Part shown: piece after piece, positions 56,341-64,000 of the stretch
How positions within the stretch are numbered: position 1 is the first letter of the stretch
Layout: the number at the start of each line of letters is the position of its first letter
Assembly (NCBI RefSeq): GCF_005930975.1
Contig: NZ_VBSE01000040.1
Coordinates: 1-64,000 of the forward strand
From: Apilactobacillus kunkeei
Lineage (GTDB): Bacteria; Bacillota; Bacilli; Lactobacillales; Lactobacillaceae
Direction: 5' to 3'
DNA length: 64,000 nt
Made by a program: the position numbers and the translations under genes
The notes under the pieces: model-generated
Seen by the model: only the letters and a program-made list of their open reading frames with translations
Databases searched by the model: none
What the model was told of the DNA's origin: nothing

Positions 56341-56365
56341 CAATGATTGCTTAAGGAAAGCATTG
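56341..56365. promoter_or_regulatory. 25-base quasi-palindrome in the giant gene upstream region
   Basis: CAATG...CATTG with 9 of 12 symmetric pairs, about 85-105 bases ahead of the giant gene start. It is in the right area for an operator, but no clear promoter could be fitted nearby. Apart from this and the neighbouring terminator the 239-base gap is A/T-rich with no gene. Confidence 0.35.
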
Positions 56366-56452
56366 ATTTTAAAAAAAATTAAACATTTAAATATTTCCTT
56401 AATATTTGAACAATATAAAAGTTAAAAATTTTTCTATATTAGAAAAAAGTAT

Positions 56453-56492
56453 AAAAAATATCCGTTAGGAAAATTCCTAACGGATATTTTTT
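56453..56492 (-). terminator. Terminator of the second giant gene
   Basis: 19-bp perfect stem (TATCCGTTAGGAA / TTCCTAACGGATA core) with T run, directly after the stop. Confidence 0.92.
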
Positions 56493-56497
56493 AGTAT

Positions 56498-57400
56498 CTA
56501 TTTTATTCTACGCACCCAAGTCTTATTAGATGTGATATATTCACCATTTCCAATATAGAATCTTGTAATTCCGTAGAATTTAGCCACACTCTTCAATCTG
56601 ATCAATGTGTTTTTACGTAAATACTTAATAGCGTTATTTTTAGTAAATTTCTTTGCTTTATGAACTAAAATACCACTATTTCTAATGACACGAACTTGCT
56701 TAGTAGGACGTACATAATATGCACTTATCGTCTTCTTAGCATTAATATAACCAATTCTAATACGATACTTAGTACCGTTCTTAGTCTTAATTACCCTTAA
56801 TACTTTGTAAGCATTCGCTTTATTTCTTGGTCTCTTAGCGAAGTATTTAACGACATTTTTACGATTGAAATGAGTATTTACATATACCCCACGCTTATTA
56901 GTCCAGTATACATAATTTGGTGACTTCTTTTTAGTTACTTTCACATACGTCTTATTAGATGTGACATATTGACCATTTCCTAGGTATAAGCGGGTAATAC
57001 CATAGTATTTAACTACCTTCTTCACATGAATCAATGCACCTTGGCGTAATCTGATATGACGGCGTCCACCATAGTTAAACTTCTTACTATTGTGAACCAA
57101 TACGCCTGTCTTTCTGATTACACGGAACAACGAATGATCTGTACGGTAATATGCATCCCTAATGTGCTTGTTAAAGTAGATGTAACCACCATCAACCTTC
57201 AAACGTGGGTACTTATTGTGGTCTAACACAACACCTCTAACTTTAAAGACATGCGCCAATCTTCTTGGCTTCTTAGCATATCCCTTAACACGATTCTTAA
57301 TGGTGAAGTGAGCAGAACTGTGTAGATATAGTCCTTTCACACTGTATACATATGAAGGTGCTTTTCTATTTAGTTCATGCTTATATGCTTGCATATATCT
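56498..57400 (-). repeat. SLAP/DUF5776-like C-terminal module cluster of the second giant gene
   Basis: Residues equivalent to about the last 285 contain two pairs of modules of ~65-75 residues: a Y(V)Y...KRGVYVNTHFN or KGLYLHSSAHF half followed by VI(R/K)xxGVLVHNSKKF and ending (Y/F)YGITR(F/L)Y(L/I)GNG(E/Q)Y(V/I)TSNKT. The same half-modules end the first giant protein, so both probably attach to the wall in the same non-covalent manner. Confidence 0.8.
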
Positions 57401-60400
57401 GGATACATATTCAGCATCCTTGTTCTTCATGTTTTCCGCAGGTAATAGCTTAGCAGCACGATTTCTACCTGCTTCATCAGGTGATTGACCAGCATAAGAC
57501 TTAATAGCTTGGACGTGCATAGTGACTGTACCATCATTGTTAAAGAATACCTTAATCATAGTATCTGCGCTTGCAGTGTAATTATGACCATTTCCATCAT
57601 TAACAACGACTTGTTTTGTCACAATTAGGTTACCAGCTTGGTCCATCTTTGCAATAACTCTGCCAATAACAGAAGAATTATCATTTGCATCTAACGATAC
57701 ATTGTTAAGTGTAATTGTTCCATCACTATTAATTGGCAATGATGAAACATGATAATCACCATCTGCATTCTTAATCACATTAGTTCCGGATATTACTAAG
57801 TACTTACCATCACTAGATTTAACTGGTGCTGTGACAATAATCTTGCCATCATCACTACCTTTGACAGGTAAATTACCAATTGAATTAGTGTCTTTATCAT
57901 CGTAGTAGAAGTGAGCACCAATAATCTCACCACTAACAGGTACTAGTACAGGAACTGCAGGAACTGGTGCGGAATTAGAAATTGTCGTGCCAGCATAACC
58001 AGGGACATTAGAAATGATTGTTTGACTACCATCAGAATTAATGTGAACTGTTGCTGCATCTTTAACCGGTGCTGAATTTGCTCCGGGATGTGCAGAAACT
58101 TTTCTGTCTTGTTCTAATGGTGTTGCAGCTACGTGGTAAGAAATATTACCGTTGGAATCAACATGGATTGTAATAGATTCACCTGCATCAGCTCGGTATA
58201 CGCGTTGATGGTTAGTTGAATCATCTACAACAACAGTACTATCAACAGTTAAATCACCTGTATTTGGATCAATTTTTGCAACAAGTTGTCCATTGACTGA
58301 TTTATTTGGATTGTCTTTATCATCAAACCAAACACCATCAATTGTAATTGTTCCATCGTTATTGACCTTTAGTTCATTACCATGTACCTGATATGAACCG
58401 GTGCCCTTATCCTTAGTTACGGGTGATCCAGAAGGAATGACGTAATAATTACCGTTTTGCCCTTTAACTATCTTTGTATCTGTAGTTGTAATATTTCCAT
58501 TGTTATCAACATTGACTGATAAATCAGTTTTACTTTGAACGTTACCATTACTATCAATTACATTTGCATTTGATATATTAACAATGCCTTTATCATCGAT
58601 ACTTAATGAATCACCGTGATAATTGTCATCATTTTGCTTAGCAATAATTGTTCCGGCAGGAATAATATATTTACCATCAGATGACTTGGTAGTTTTGATT
58701 ACAACCACATTACCATTTTCATCACCTTTAACAGGTAGGTTGCCCATTGACAAAGTATCTTTTCCATCGTTATCAAAATGTACATTATGAGCAATATCCT
58801 CAGTTGGTGATAGCACTGGTTTGCTAGTATCTGTATTAAATGCTAGGTTGCTTTGTCCCTTAAATCCAGGAACATTTGAAATGATATTCTTTGAACCATC
58901 ACCATTGTAGTGAATGGTTGCTGCATGTGATTCAACTGAACCCTTTGGACCTAACTGTGCAGGCACAATTTGATCCTGAGTAATTGGTGTTGCATCAACA
59001 TGGTATTCAACACCACCATTATCATCTAATTTAACTGAGACGGTTTCACCCGCTGTAACTCTATAAGCACGAGATGGATTGCTTGGATCATTAACAACAG
59101 TATCATTCTTAACGGTTAACTTTCCTGTCTTTTCATCAACATTAGCTTCAAGACTGGCAATTACACTCTTTCCAGATTCAATTCTGTCATCATAATGAGC
59201 ATTATCAATTTTTACAACCCCATCCTTGATTGGAATCAATGTACCAATAGTTTGATACTTTCCAGTGGATGAATTTTTAATAACCTTTGAGCCCGCAGGA
59301 ACGATGTAATCATTTCCATCGTCACCTTTGGCAATTTCATCATGAGCAGTAGTGATATTACCTTGACCATCAACGTTAGCAACTATGTCTTTATGACCCT
59401 TAGTATCTCCAGAAGTATCGTTAATATTAGCACCATTTATGTTAACAGTACCATCACTATTAATAGGTAAAGATTCGCCGTGATATCTACCATCGTCACC
59501 CTTAGTAAGATTAGTTCCTTTAGGAATCATATACTTACCGTCAGTGGACTTAGTATTCTCTGTCACTGTTATATTACCTTGATTATCACCTTTGACCGGA
59601 ACATCACCAGTTGAGCCAGTAGACTTGTTATCTGAATCAAAGGAAACGTCACGGGCAATATCATTTACTGGGTGTAAAATCTCTTTGCTTGTGTCAGCGT
59701 TGTTTGGAATACCTTTTTGACCAACATATCCAGGAACATTGGAGATGATATCCTTGGTACCATCGGTGTTGAAGTGTACCGTAGCAGCATTGGATTCAAC
59801 TTTACCATTATCACCCAATTGTGCATCAATAAATTTACCTTGTGCAATTGGTGTTGCTTCAATGTGATATTCGACACCGCCATTACCATCTGATTTGATG
59901 ATAATTGGATCCCCTGCGTTAACTTGATATGCCTTGGTTGGATCGTCATGGTCAGTAACAACTGCACTCTTATTAACAGTCAAAGTACCCGTTTGAGTAT
60001 CAACTTTAGCACTAACTGGACCAATTATTGACTTATTCTTATCGTCTTTATCATCGAAATGGGCATTAGAAATATTTACTATGCCATCACTTGTAGAAGG
60101 CAACTTACTACCAATAGTTTCATATGATTGATCATTAGAATTCATATTAACCTTTGTTCCACTTGGAATAATATAGTAGTTTCCATCTTTGCCCTTGGCA
60201 ATAACATTATTATTAGTATTGATATTACCATTGTCATCAGTTGTAACTGGCAATTTTTGACTATGATCTACTTGAACTACACCAGCTTGATCATAAATAG
60301 AAGCATTGTCAATTTCACCATTCAATGGGTAGATTGGAACCTGATACAAATTATTCGATGGCATTGTAGCGTCAGGAATAACAACAATTTGTCTACCATT

Positions 60401-63400
60401 TGCATATCTATATCCATCTGGAATTGCAGATACAGCCTTAAACGCATCACTGCTACCAGCATATATTGGAGTATTATCCTTATCGTTAGCATAGATAAAG
60501 TATTTTGTAGTATCCACGGATACAACTTTATTAGTATAGATATTAATAAACTGAACGTTGTGTCTTGCAGAATAAGGTGAATTATCAGCAATAATTACCT
60601 TGGCATCATCCTTAACGTTTCCATTGTCATCCATCCAATCAACTACTTGAGAATCAGGTTGGTAAACATGGAATCCATTATTTTGATATCCACCTGATGG
60701 TAACTGAGCATCTAGAATATGACCAGTAGTTTTATCAATAACCACTTTTCCATTACCTTTAGACTCACCATCATTATTATCTATGAATGTTGCATTGTTT
60801 ATAACAACAGTGTCGTCGTTTGCGATTAATGAATATGAACCTGATTCATTATTAATTGATGTCCCTGCATTGGCTTGATATGCTTGTTTACCATTAACAA
60901 TGTGAACTCCTTCGTCGTTTCCAAGAGTCATCGTTCCATTATTTAGATCAATGTTAGCAATTACATCACGAACATCAACCACATTATTTTTACTATCTTT
61001 AATAGCAACTCCTGGCAATGTAACTTGACGAGTATTCGCATCATATGGATATGAAGTTACTGTCCAATTGTTATTACTATCTTTAACTAGTTCGCTACCA
61101 GGTAAAATGATTCTTCCATTTGGTGTAATAACGGGTTTGGTTATCTTAATTGTTCCATCGTTTTGACCCTGAACAGGAAGATTATTAACAATGGAATTAG
61201 TATCTTTTCGACTATCGTCTAAAACATGCACATTATCAACAATACCATTAGTTGGCTTCAATACAGGGTTAGTTGGCACTTCATCACCATTTAAAATGGT
61301 ATCGCCAGTGAATCCAGGAACATTTGAAACAATGGTCTTACTACCATCATTATTTACATGGATTGTAGCTGCTTTAGATTGAACAGTTCCATTAGAACCC
61401 AGTTGTGCACTAACTTTCTTATCTTGTTCAATTACAACAGCTGGAACAAAATATTGAGGTTCACCATGATCATCCTTAGTAATCGTAATCAAATCACCAG
61501 GATTTACTTGGAATGCTTTTGTAGAATCATTTGGGTCCGTAACTACAGTAGTCTTATTAACGCTTAATGTTCCATTTGCAGTGTCAACACTTGCTGATAC
61601 ATTTCCAATAATTGAGTTATTTTGATTATTCTTATCAACTAAGTGTGCATTATTAATATTTACTGTACCGTCTGCATTAGCCGCTAACTTGCTACCTTGA
61701 GAAGTATAGCTACCATCACCAGAACTATCTGGTACTACAGAAGTATTATTTGCAATTACATAGTAGTTACCATCTTGGCCTTTAGCAATAATATCCTTAG
61801 TAGTATTAATTGAGCCATCATCATTTGTTACCACAGGTAGTGTTTGACTATGGTTAACCTTGACGTCACCTTTTTCGTCCAAGACATTAGCATTTGTAAT
61901 TTCTCCTACCGATGGAATAACTGGAACGATATAAGTTCTCTTATCTTTATCGGTATCATCGTTATTATCTGTTTGTAGAACAATAATTTGCTTACCAGTC
62001 GCATACTTATATCCTGTTGGAAGGCCTGTAACTGCATTTCCCGCACTACTGCTTCCTGCAAACAATGGTAGTAAATCATCATCATTGACCTTAATCAATG
62101 GATTGTTTGAAGTATCGGAAAATACCTTATTATTGTAAATATTTAAGAATTTAACATGTTTATTTGAATGATATGGTGCATTATCAGTAACTCTAACAAT
62201 CGCATTATCATTAACATTGCCAGTGGCATCATTCCATAAAATAATTTGTCCATTTGGATCATAAACATGGAAACCAGCATCTTGGTTACCACCACTAGAA
62301 GGTAAGTCGGCAATTAAAATATTACCTGTGGTCTTATCAACTCTGACTACACCAGTTCCAACTTTTTGATTATTATTAACATCAATCAATGTGGCATTGT
62401 GGATAACAGCAGTGTCATTGTAAGTAGTGACATATAAATGACTATTATCGGAAATAATTGGAGTTCCTGTGTCAGCTTGATATGCATCTGTACTAGTAGT
62501 TGCATGTACACCTTCTGAATCAGCTACTGACAAGGTTCCATTAGCAAGATCAACATTAGCAACAACGTCTTGATGATCAATCACGTTGCCGTGATCATCT
62601 TTAATTGGTAATTGAGAAAGTGTAACTTGACGGTTCCCAGCATCATAAGGGAATGATTGAGCATGCCAATTACCATCCTTATCCTTATAAAGAGTTGTAT
62701 TAGCCAAGATAATATTGTTTCCATCTGATGTCACAATTGACTTAGTTGTCTTAATTGATCCATCTGGTTGACCAATTACTGTTACACCATCAGAGGTATT
62801 TCCAGTATCGTTACCATTAATGTCATCCATATGAACACCATTAAGTTTTTGTTCACTTGGAATTAGCACAATTGGACTTGGGACAGGTTGACCTTCTGGA
62901 ATATCAAAGCCCTTAAATCCAGGAGCATTTGAAACAACGGTCTTACTACCATCATCATTTACATGAATCTTAGCAGCTCCCTCATGGATGGACCCATTAC
63001 TACCAACTTGAGCAGCTACTGATTGATCTTGAACAGCTTTTTCGGCATTAACATGGTAAGTTACATTACCATCCTTATCGACTGACTTTGTAATTGGTGC
63101 GTTGCTGTGAGCAATAAAGACATTACCTTGATTATCCTTAGTTATGGATGATTTTGCTACTTCCATGTTTCCATTGTCATCCACTTTAGCAGTTAGGTTA
63201 CCAGCTTGAGATGTACCATCAGATGAATCATAACTACCATTAGGAATGCTAATTGTTCCATCAGTATTAATAGGGAATGATTCACCATGATAATTACCAT
63301 CATTGCCTTTTGTAACCGTCGTACCAGCAGGAATTAGGTATTTTCCATCCGATGATTTAGTATTTTTAGTTACAACAATATCACCATTTTGGTTACCTTT

Positions 63401-64000
63401 AACTGGTATATCACCAGTTGAACCAGTATCTTTGCCATCTGAATCAAAATGAACACCATTTACGACATCATTAACTGGTTTTAACACGACATTACCAGTA
63501 TCCATATCAACTGGTACATTGGATTGACCAGCATATCCTGGAATATTGGAGATGATTGTTTTTGTTCCATTATCAGGATCAATTTTAACCGTAGCAGCAT
63601 CCTCAATTCGTTGCCCATTTTGACCTGTCTTAGCTGGAATATTTTGAGTAGCAGGAACTGCTTTGGCAGTAACGTGGTATGAGACATCCCCATTTTCAAA
63701 TTTAGGAACTACTTCTTGTCCCTCATCGACTTGATATATTGTTCCATCAGGTGCCTTAGTTACCGATGCTTTGGCAATTGTAATCTTGTCCGTGTATGGA
63801 TCAATATTAACCGTTATTTTGCCTGGGTATGAAGTGTTAGCATCCTTGTCATATTGACCATTAGTAATGCTAAACGTCCCGTCCGGATTAGCAGGAATTG
63901 TGTATCCATCAGCATGGTATGTGCCGTCTGCTTCATGTCGAACGCTTGATCCTTGAGGAACAAAGTAATAGTTATGATCATCATTCATACCTTTAGCAAC
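56498..64000 (-). CDS. Giant beta-repeat surface protein, partial (5' end off the window)
   Basis: The frame is open through the right edge, so the N-terminus is missing; at least 2,500 residues are visible. Most of it is a tandem of ~200-residue units, each with GSTGD(I/V)PVKG, SSDGKY(L/I)IPAGT, INxDGT, VVTDP, and ATIHxNxDGSKxIISNVPGF, very rich in Asp, Asn, Gly, Lys and Thr; about six are visible. A larger unit of ~534 residues is duplicated. The last ~285 residues hold SLAP/DUF5776-like modules (NGITRLYLGNGQYVTSNK) ending in SNKTWVRRIK. No LPxTG. Probably a long rigid stalk for adhesion. Confidence 0.85.
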   Translation of the reverse strand, partial: VAKGMNDDHNYYFVPQGSSVRHEADGTYHADGYTIPANPDGTFSITNGQYDKDANTSYPGKITVNIDPYTDKITIAKASVTKAPDGTIYQVDEGQEVVPKFENGDVSYHVTAKAVPATQNIPAKTGQNGQRIEDAATVKIDPDNGTKTIISNIPGYAGQSNVPVDMDTGNVVLKPVNDVVNGVHFDSDGKDTGSTGDIPVKGNQNGDIVVTKNTKSSDGKYLIPAGTTVTKGNDGNYHGESFPINTDGTISIPNGSYDSSDGTSQAGNLTAKVDDNGNMEVAKSSITKDNQGNVFIAHSNAPITKSVDKDGNVTYHVNAEKAVQDQSVAAQVGSNGSIHEGAAKIHVNDDGSKTVVSNAPGFKGFDIPEGQPVPSPIVLIPSEQKLNGVHMDDINGNDTGNTSDGVTVIGQPDGSIKTTKSIVTSDGNNIILANTTLYKDKDGNWHAQSFPYDAGNRQVTLSQLPIKDDHGNVIDHQDVVANVDLANGTLSVADSEGVHATTSTDAYQADTGTPIISDNSHLYVTTYNDTAVIHNATLIDVNNNQKVGTGVVRVDKTTGNILIADLPSSGGNQDAGFHVYDPNGQIILWNDATGNVNDNAIVRVTDNAPYHSNKHVKFLNIYNNKVFSDTSNNPLIKVNDDDLLPLFAGSSSAGNAVTGLPTGYKYATGKQIIVLQTDNNDDTDKDKRTYIVPVIPSVGEITNANVLDEKGDVKVNHSQTLPVVTNDDGSINTTKDIIAKGQDGNYYVIANNTSVVPDSSGDGSYTSQGSKLAANADGTVNINNAHLVDKNNQNNSIIGNVSASVDTANGTLSVNKTTVVTDPNDSTKAFQVNPGDLITITKDDHGEPQYFVPAVVIEQDKKVSAQLGSNGTVQSKAATIHVNNDGSKTIVSNVPGFTGDTILNGDEVPTNPVLKPTNGIVDNVHVLDDSRKDTNSIVNNLPVQGQNDGTIKITKPVITPNGRIILPGSELVKDSNNNWTVTSYPYDANTRQVTLPGVAIKDSKNNVVDVRDVIANIDLNNGTMTLGNDEGVHIVNGKQAYQANAGTSINNESGSYSLIANDDTVVINNATFIDNNDGESKGNGKVVIDKTTGHILDAQLPSGGYQNNGFHVYQPDSQVVDWMDDNGNVKDDAKVIIADNSPYSARHNVQFINIYTNKVVSVDTTKYFIYANDKDNTPIYAGSSDAFKAVSAIPDGYRYANGRQIVVIPDATMPSNNLYQVPIYPLNGEIDNASIYDQAGVVQVDHSQKLPVTTDDNGNINTNNNVIAKGKDGNYYIIPSGTKVNMNSNDQSYETIGSKLPSTSDGIVNISNAHFDDKDDKNKSIIGPVSAKVDTQTGTLTVNKSAVVTDHDDPTKAYQVNAGDPIIIKSDGNGGVEYHIEATPIAQGKFIDAQLGDNGKVESNAATVHFNTDGTKDIISNVPGYVGQKGIPNNADTSKEILHPVNDIARDVSFDSDNKSTGSTGDVPVKGDNQGNITVTENTKSTDGKYMIPKGTNLTKGDDGRYHGESLPINSDGTVNINGANINDTSGDTKGHKDIVANVDGQGNITTAHDEIAKGDDGNDYIVPAGSKVIKNSSTGKYQTIGTLIPIKDGVVKIDNAHYDDRIESGKSVIASLEANVDEKTGKLTVKNDTVVNDPSNPSRAYRVTAGETVSVKLDDNGGVEYHVDATPITQDQIVPAQLGPKGSVESHAATIHYNGDGSKNIISNVPGFKGQSNLAFNTDTSKPVLSPTEDIAHNVHFDNDGKDTLSMGNLPVKGDENGNVVVIKTTKSSDGKYIIPAGTIIAKQNDDNYHGDSLSIDDKGIVNISNANVIDSNGNVQSKTDLSVNVDNNGNITTTDTKIVKGQNGNYYVIPSGSPVTKDKGTGSYQVHGNELKVNNDGTITIDGVWFDDKDNPNKSVNGQLVAKIDPNTGDLTVDSTVVVDDSTNHQRVYRADAGESITIHVDSNGNISYHVAATPLEQDRKVSAHPGANSAPVKDAATVHINSDGSQTIISNVPGYAGTTISNSAPVPAVPVLVPVSGEIIGAHFYYDDKDTNSIGNLPVKGSDDGKIIVTAPVKSSDGKYLVISGTNVIKNADGDYHVSSLPINSDGTITLNNVSLDANDNSSVIGRVIAKMDQAGNLIVTKQVVVNDGNGHNYTASADTMIKVFFNNDGTVTMHVQAIKSYAGQSPDEAGRNRAAKLLPAENMKNKDAEYVSRYMQAYKHELNRKAPSYVYSVKGLYLHSSAHFTIKNRVKGYAKKPRRLAHVFKVRGVVLDHNKYPRLKVDGGYIYFNKHIRDAYYRTDHSLFRVIRKTGVLVHNSKKFNYGGRRHIRLRQGALIHVKKVVKYYGITRLYLGNGQYVTSNKTYVKVTKKKSPNYVYWTNKRGVYVNTHFNRKNVVKYFAKRPRNKANAYKVLRVIKTKNGTKYRIRIGYINAKKTISAYYVRPTKQVRVIRNSGILVHKAKKFTKNNAIKYLRKNTLIRLKSVAKFYGITRFYIGNGEYITSNKTWVRRIK
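59190..62390 (-). repeat. Two ~1.6-kb tandem coding repeats within the second giant gene
   Basis: The segment with A(T/F)xID...KVxIDKTTGxIL, PSGG, FHVY, NIYxNKV, GSSxA, PxGY(R/K)YAxGxQI occurs twice, about 1,600 bases (~534 residues) apart (start near 60,790 and 62,390). Each carries two of the ~200-residue units. The copies are diverged at the protein level, so the duplication is old. Confidence 0.75.

Noticed and set aside
47480-63990. Regular repeats that could be mistaken for a CRISPR array or microsatellites
   Set aside because: All are in-frame protein repeats with varied DNA and no constant spacer length; no cas genes are present.
43663-64000. Accessory Sec (SecA2/SecY2/Asp) system next to the serine-rich giant protein
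   Set aside because: No such genes are found in the window; the locus may lie outside or may not exist.

Overview
This window comes from a low-GC Gram-positive bacterium of the Lactobacillaceae. Evidence is gene order (rsmG-parA-parB-DUF951-ychF-DUF1129-guaB), a T-box-controlled tyrS, a CBS-less GuaB, DUF1659/DUF2922 genes behind a small sigma factor, and giant secreted proteins ending in S-layer-like repeat modules. The giant proteins make me favour an Apilactobacillus-like bee or flower lactobacillus; that genus guess is inference only. The parA/parB/rsmG block and tandem strong promoters firing off the left edge (probably into an rRNA operon) suggest a position not far from the replication origin.

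Layout. 1-384: three stacked promoters and a boxA-like leader pointing left. 385-1941: tyrS with T-box. 1942-4801: DHA2 multidrug exporter plus DUF4811 partner, divergent from a MerR regulator. 4870-7504: an icaA/icaD/icaB-like poly-N-acetylglucosamine operon. 7517-16009: gpmA, AI-2E exporter, cfa, two tandem orphan EIIC membrane proteins, azlCD and a DD-carboxypeptidase. 15999-17960: a VanRS-like two-component system overlapping dacA. 18026-23762: guaB and the chromosome-partitioning cluster. 23875-27545: a nucleoside/purine uptake operon headed by a phosphopentomutase homologue that appears catalytically dead, with a possible short RNA or attenuator upstream. 27633-38075: SGNH hydrolase, ComK-like regulator behind a ribosome-site-burying hairpin, two GT-C-like membrane proteins, a secreted EndA/NucA-like nuclease, a secreted GWIYxG-repeat protein, small paralogous hypotheticals, a LysR regulator, and a ComX/SigH-like sigma factor with DUF1659/DUF2922. 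38165-43507: GNAT enzyme, a secreted propeller protein with a Lys-rich insert, an RNA uracil methyltransferase and small hypotheticals. 43663-64000: two GT4 glycosyltransferases facing a 3133-residue Ser/Ala/Gln coiled-coil protein and a second giant repeat protein that runs off the right edge.

How it fits together. Much of the window concerns the cell surface: PNAG polymer, peptidoglycan trimming under two-component control, GT-C-type membrane proteins, and two giant non-covalently anchored surface proteins beside a likely protein glycosyltransferase pair. A second theme is DNA uptake (ComK-like, ComX-like, secreted nuclease), although no late competence genes are in view. The most unusual points are the glycosylated-stalk candidate locus, the phosphopentomutase pseudoenzyme with its leader, and the hairpin that combines a terminator with occlusion of the comK-like start.
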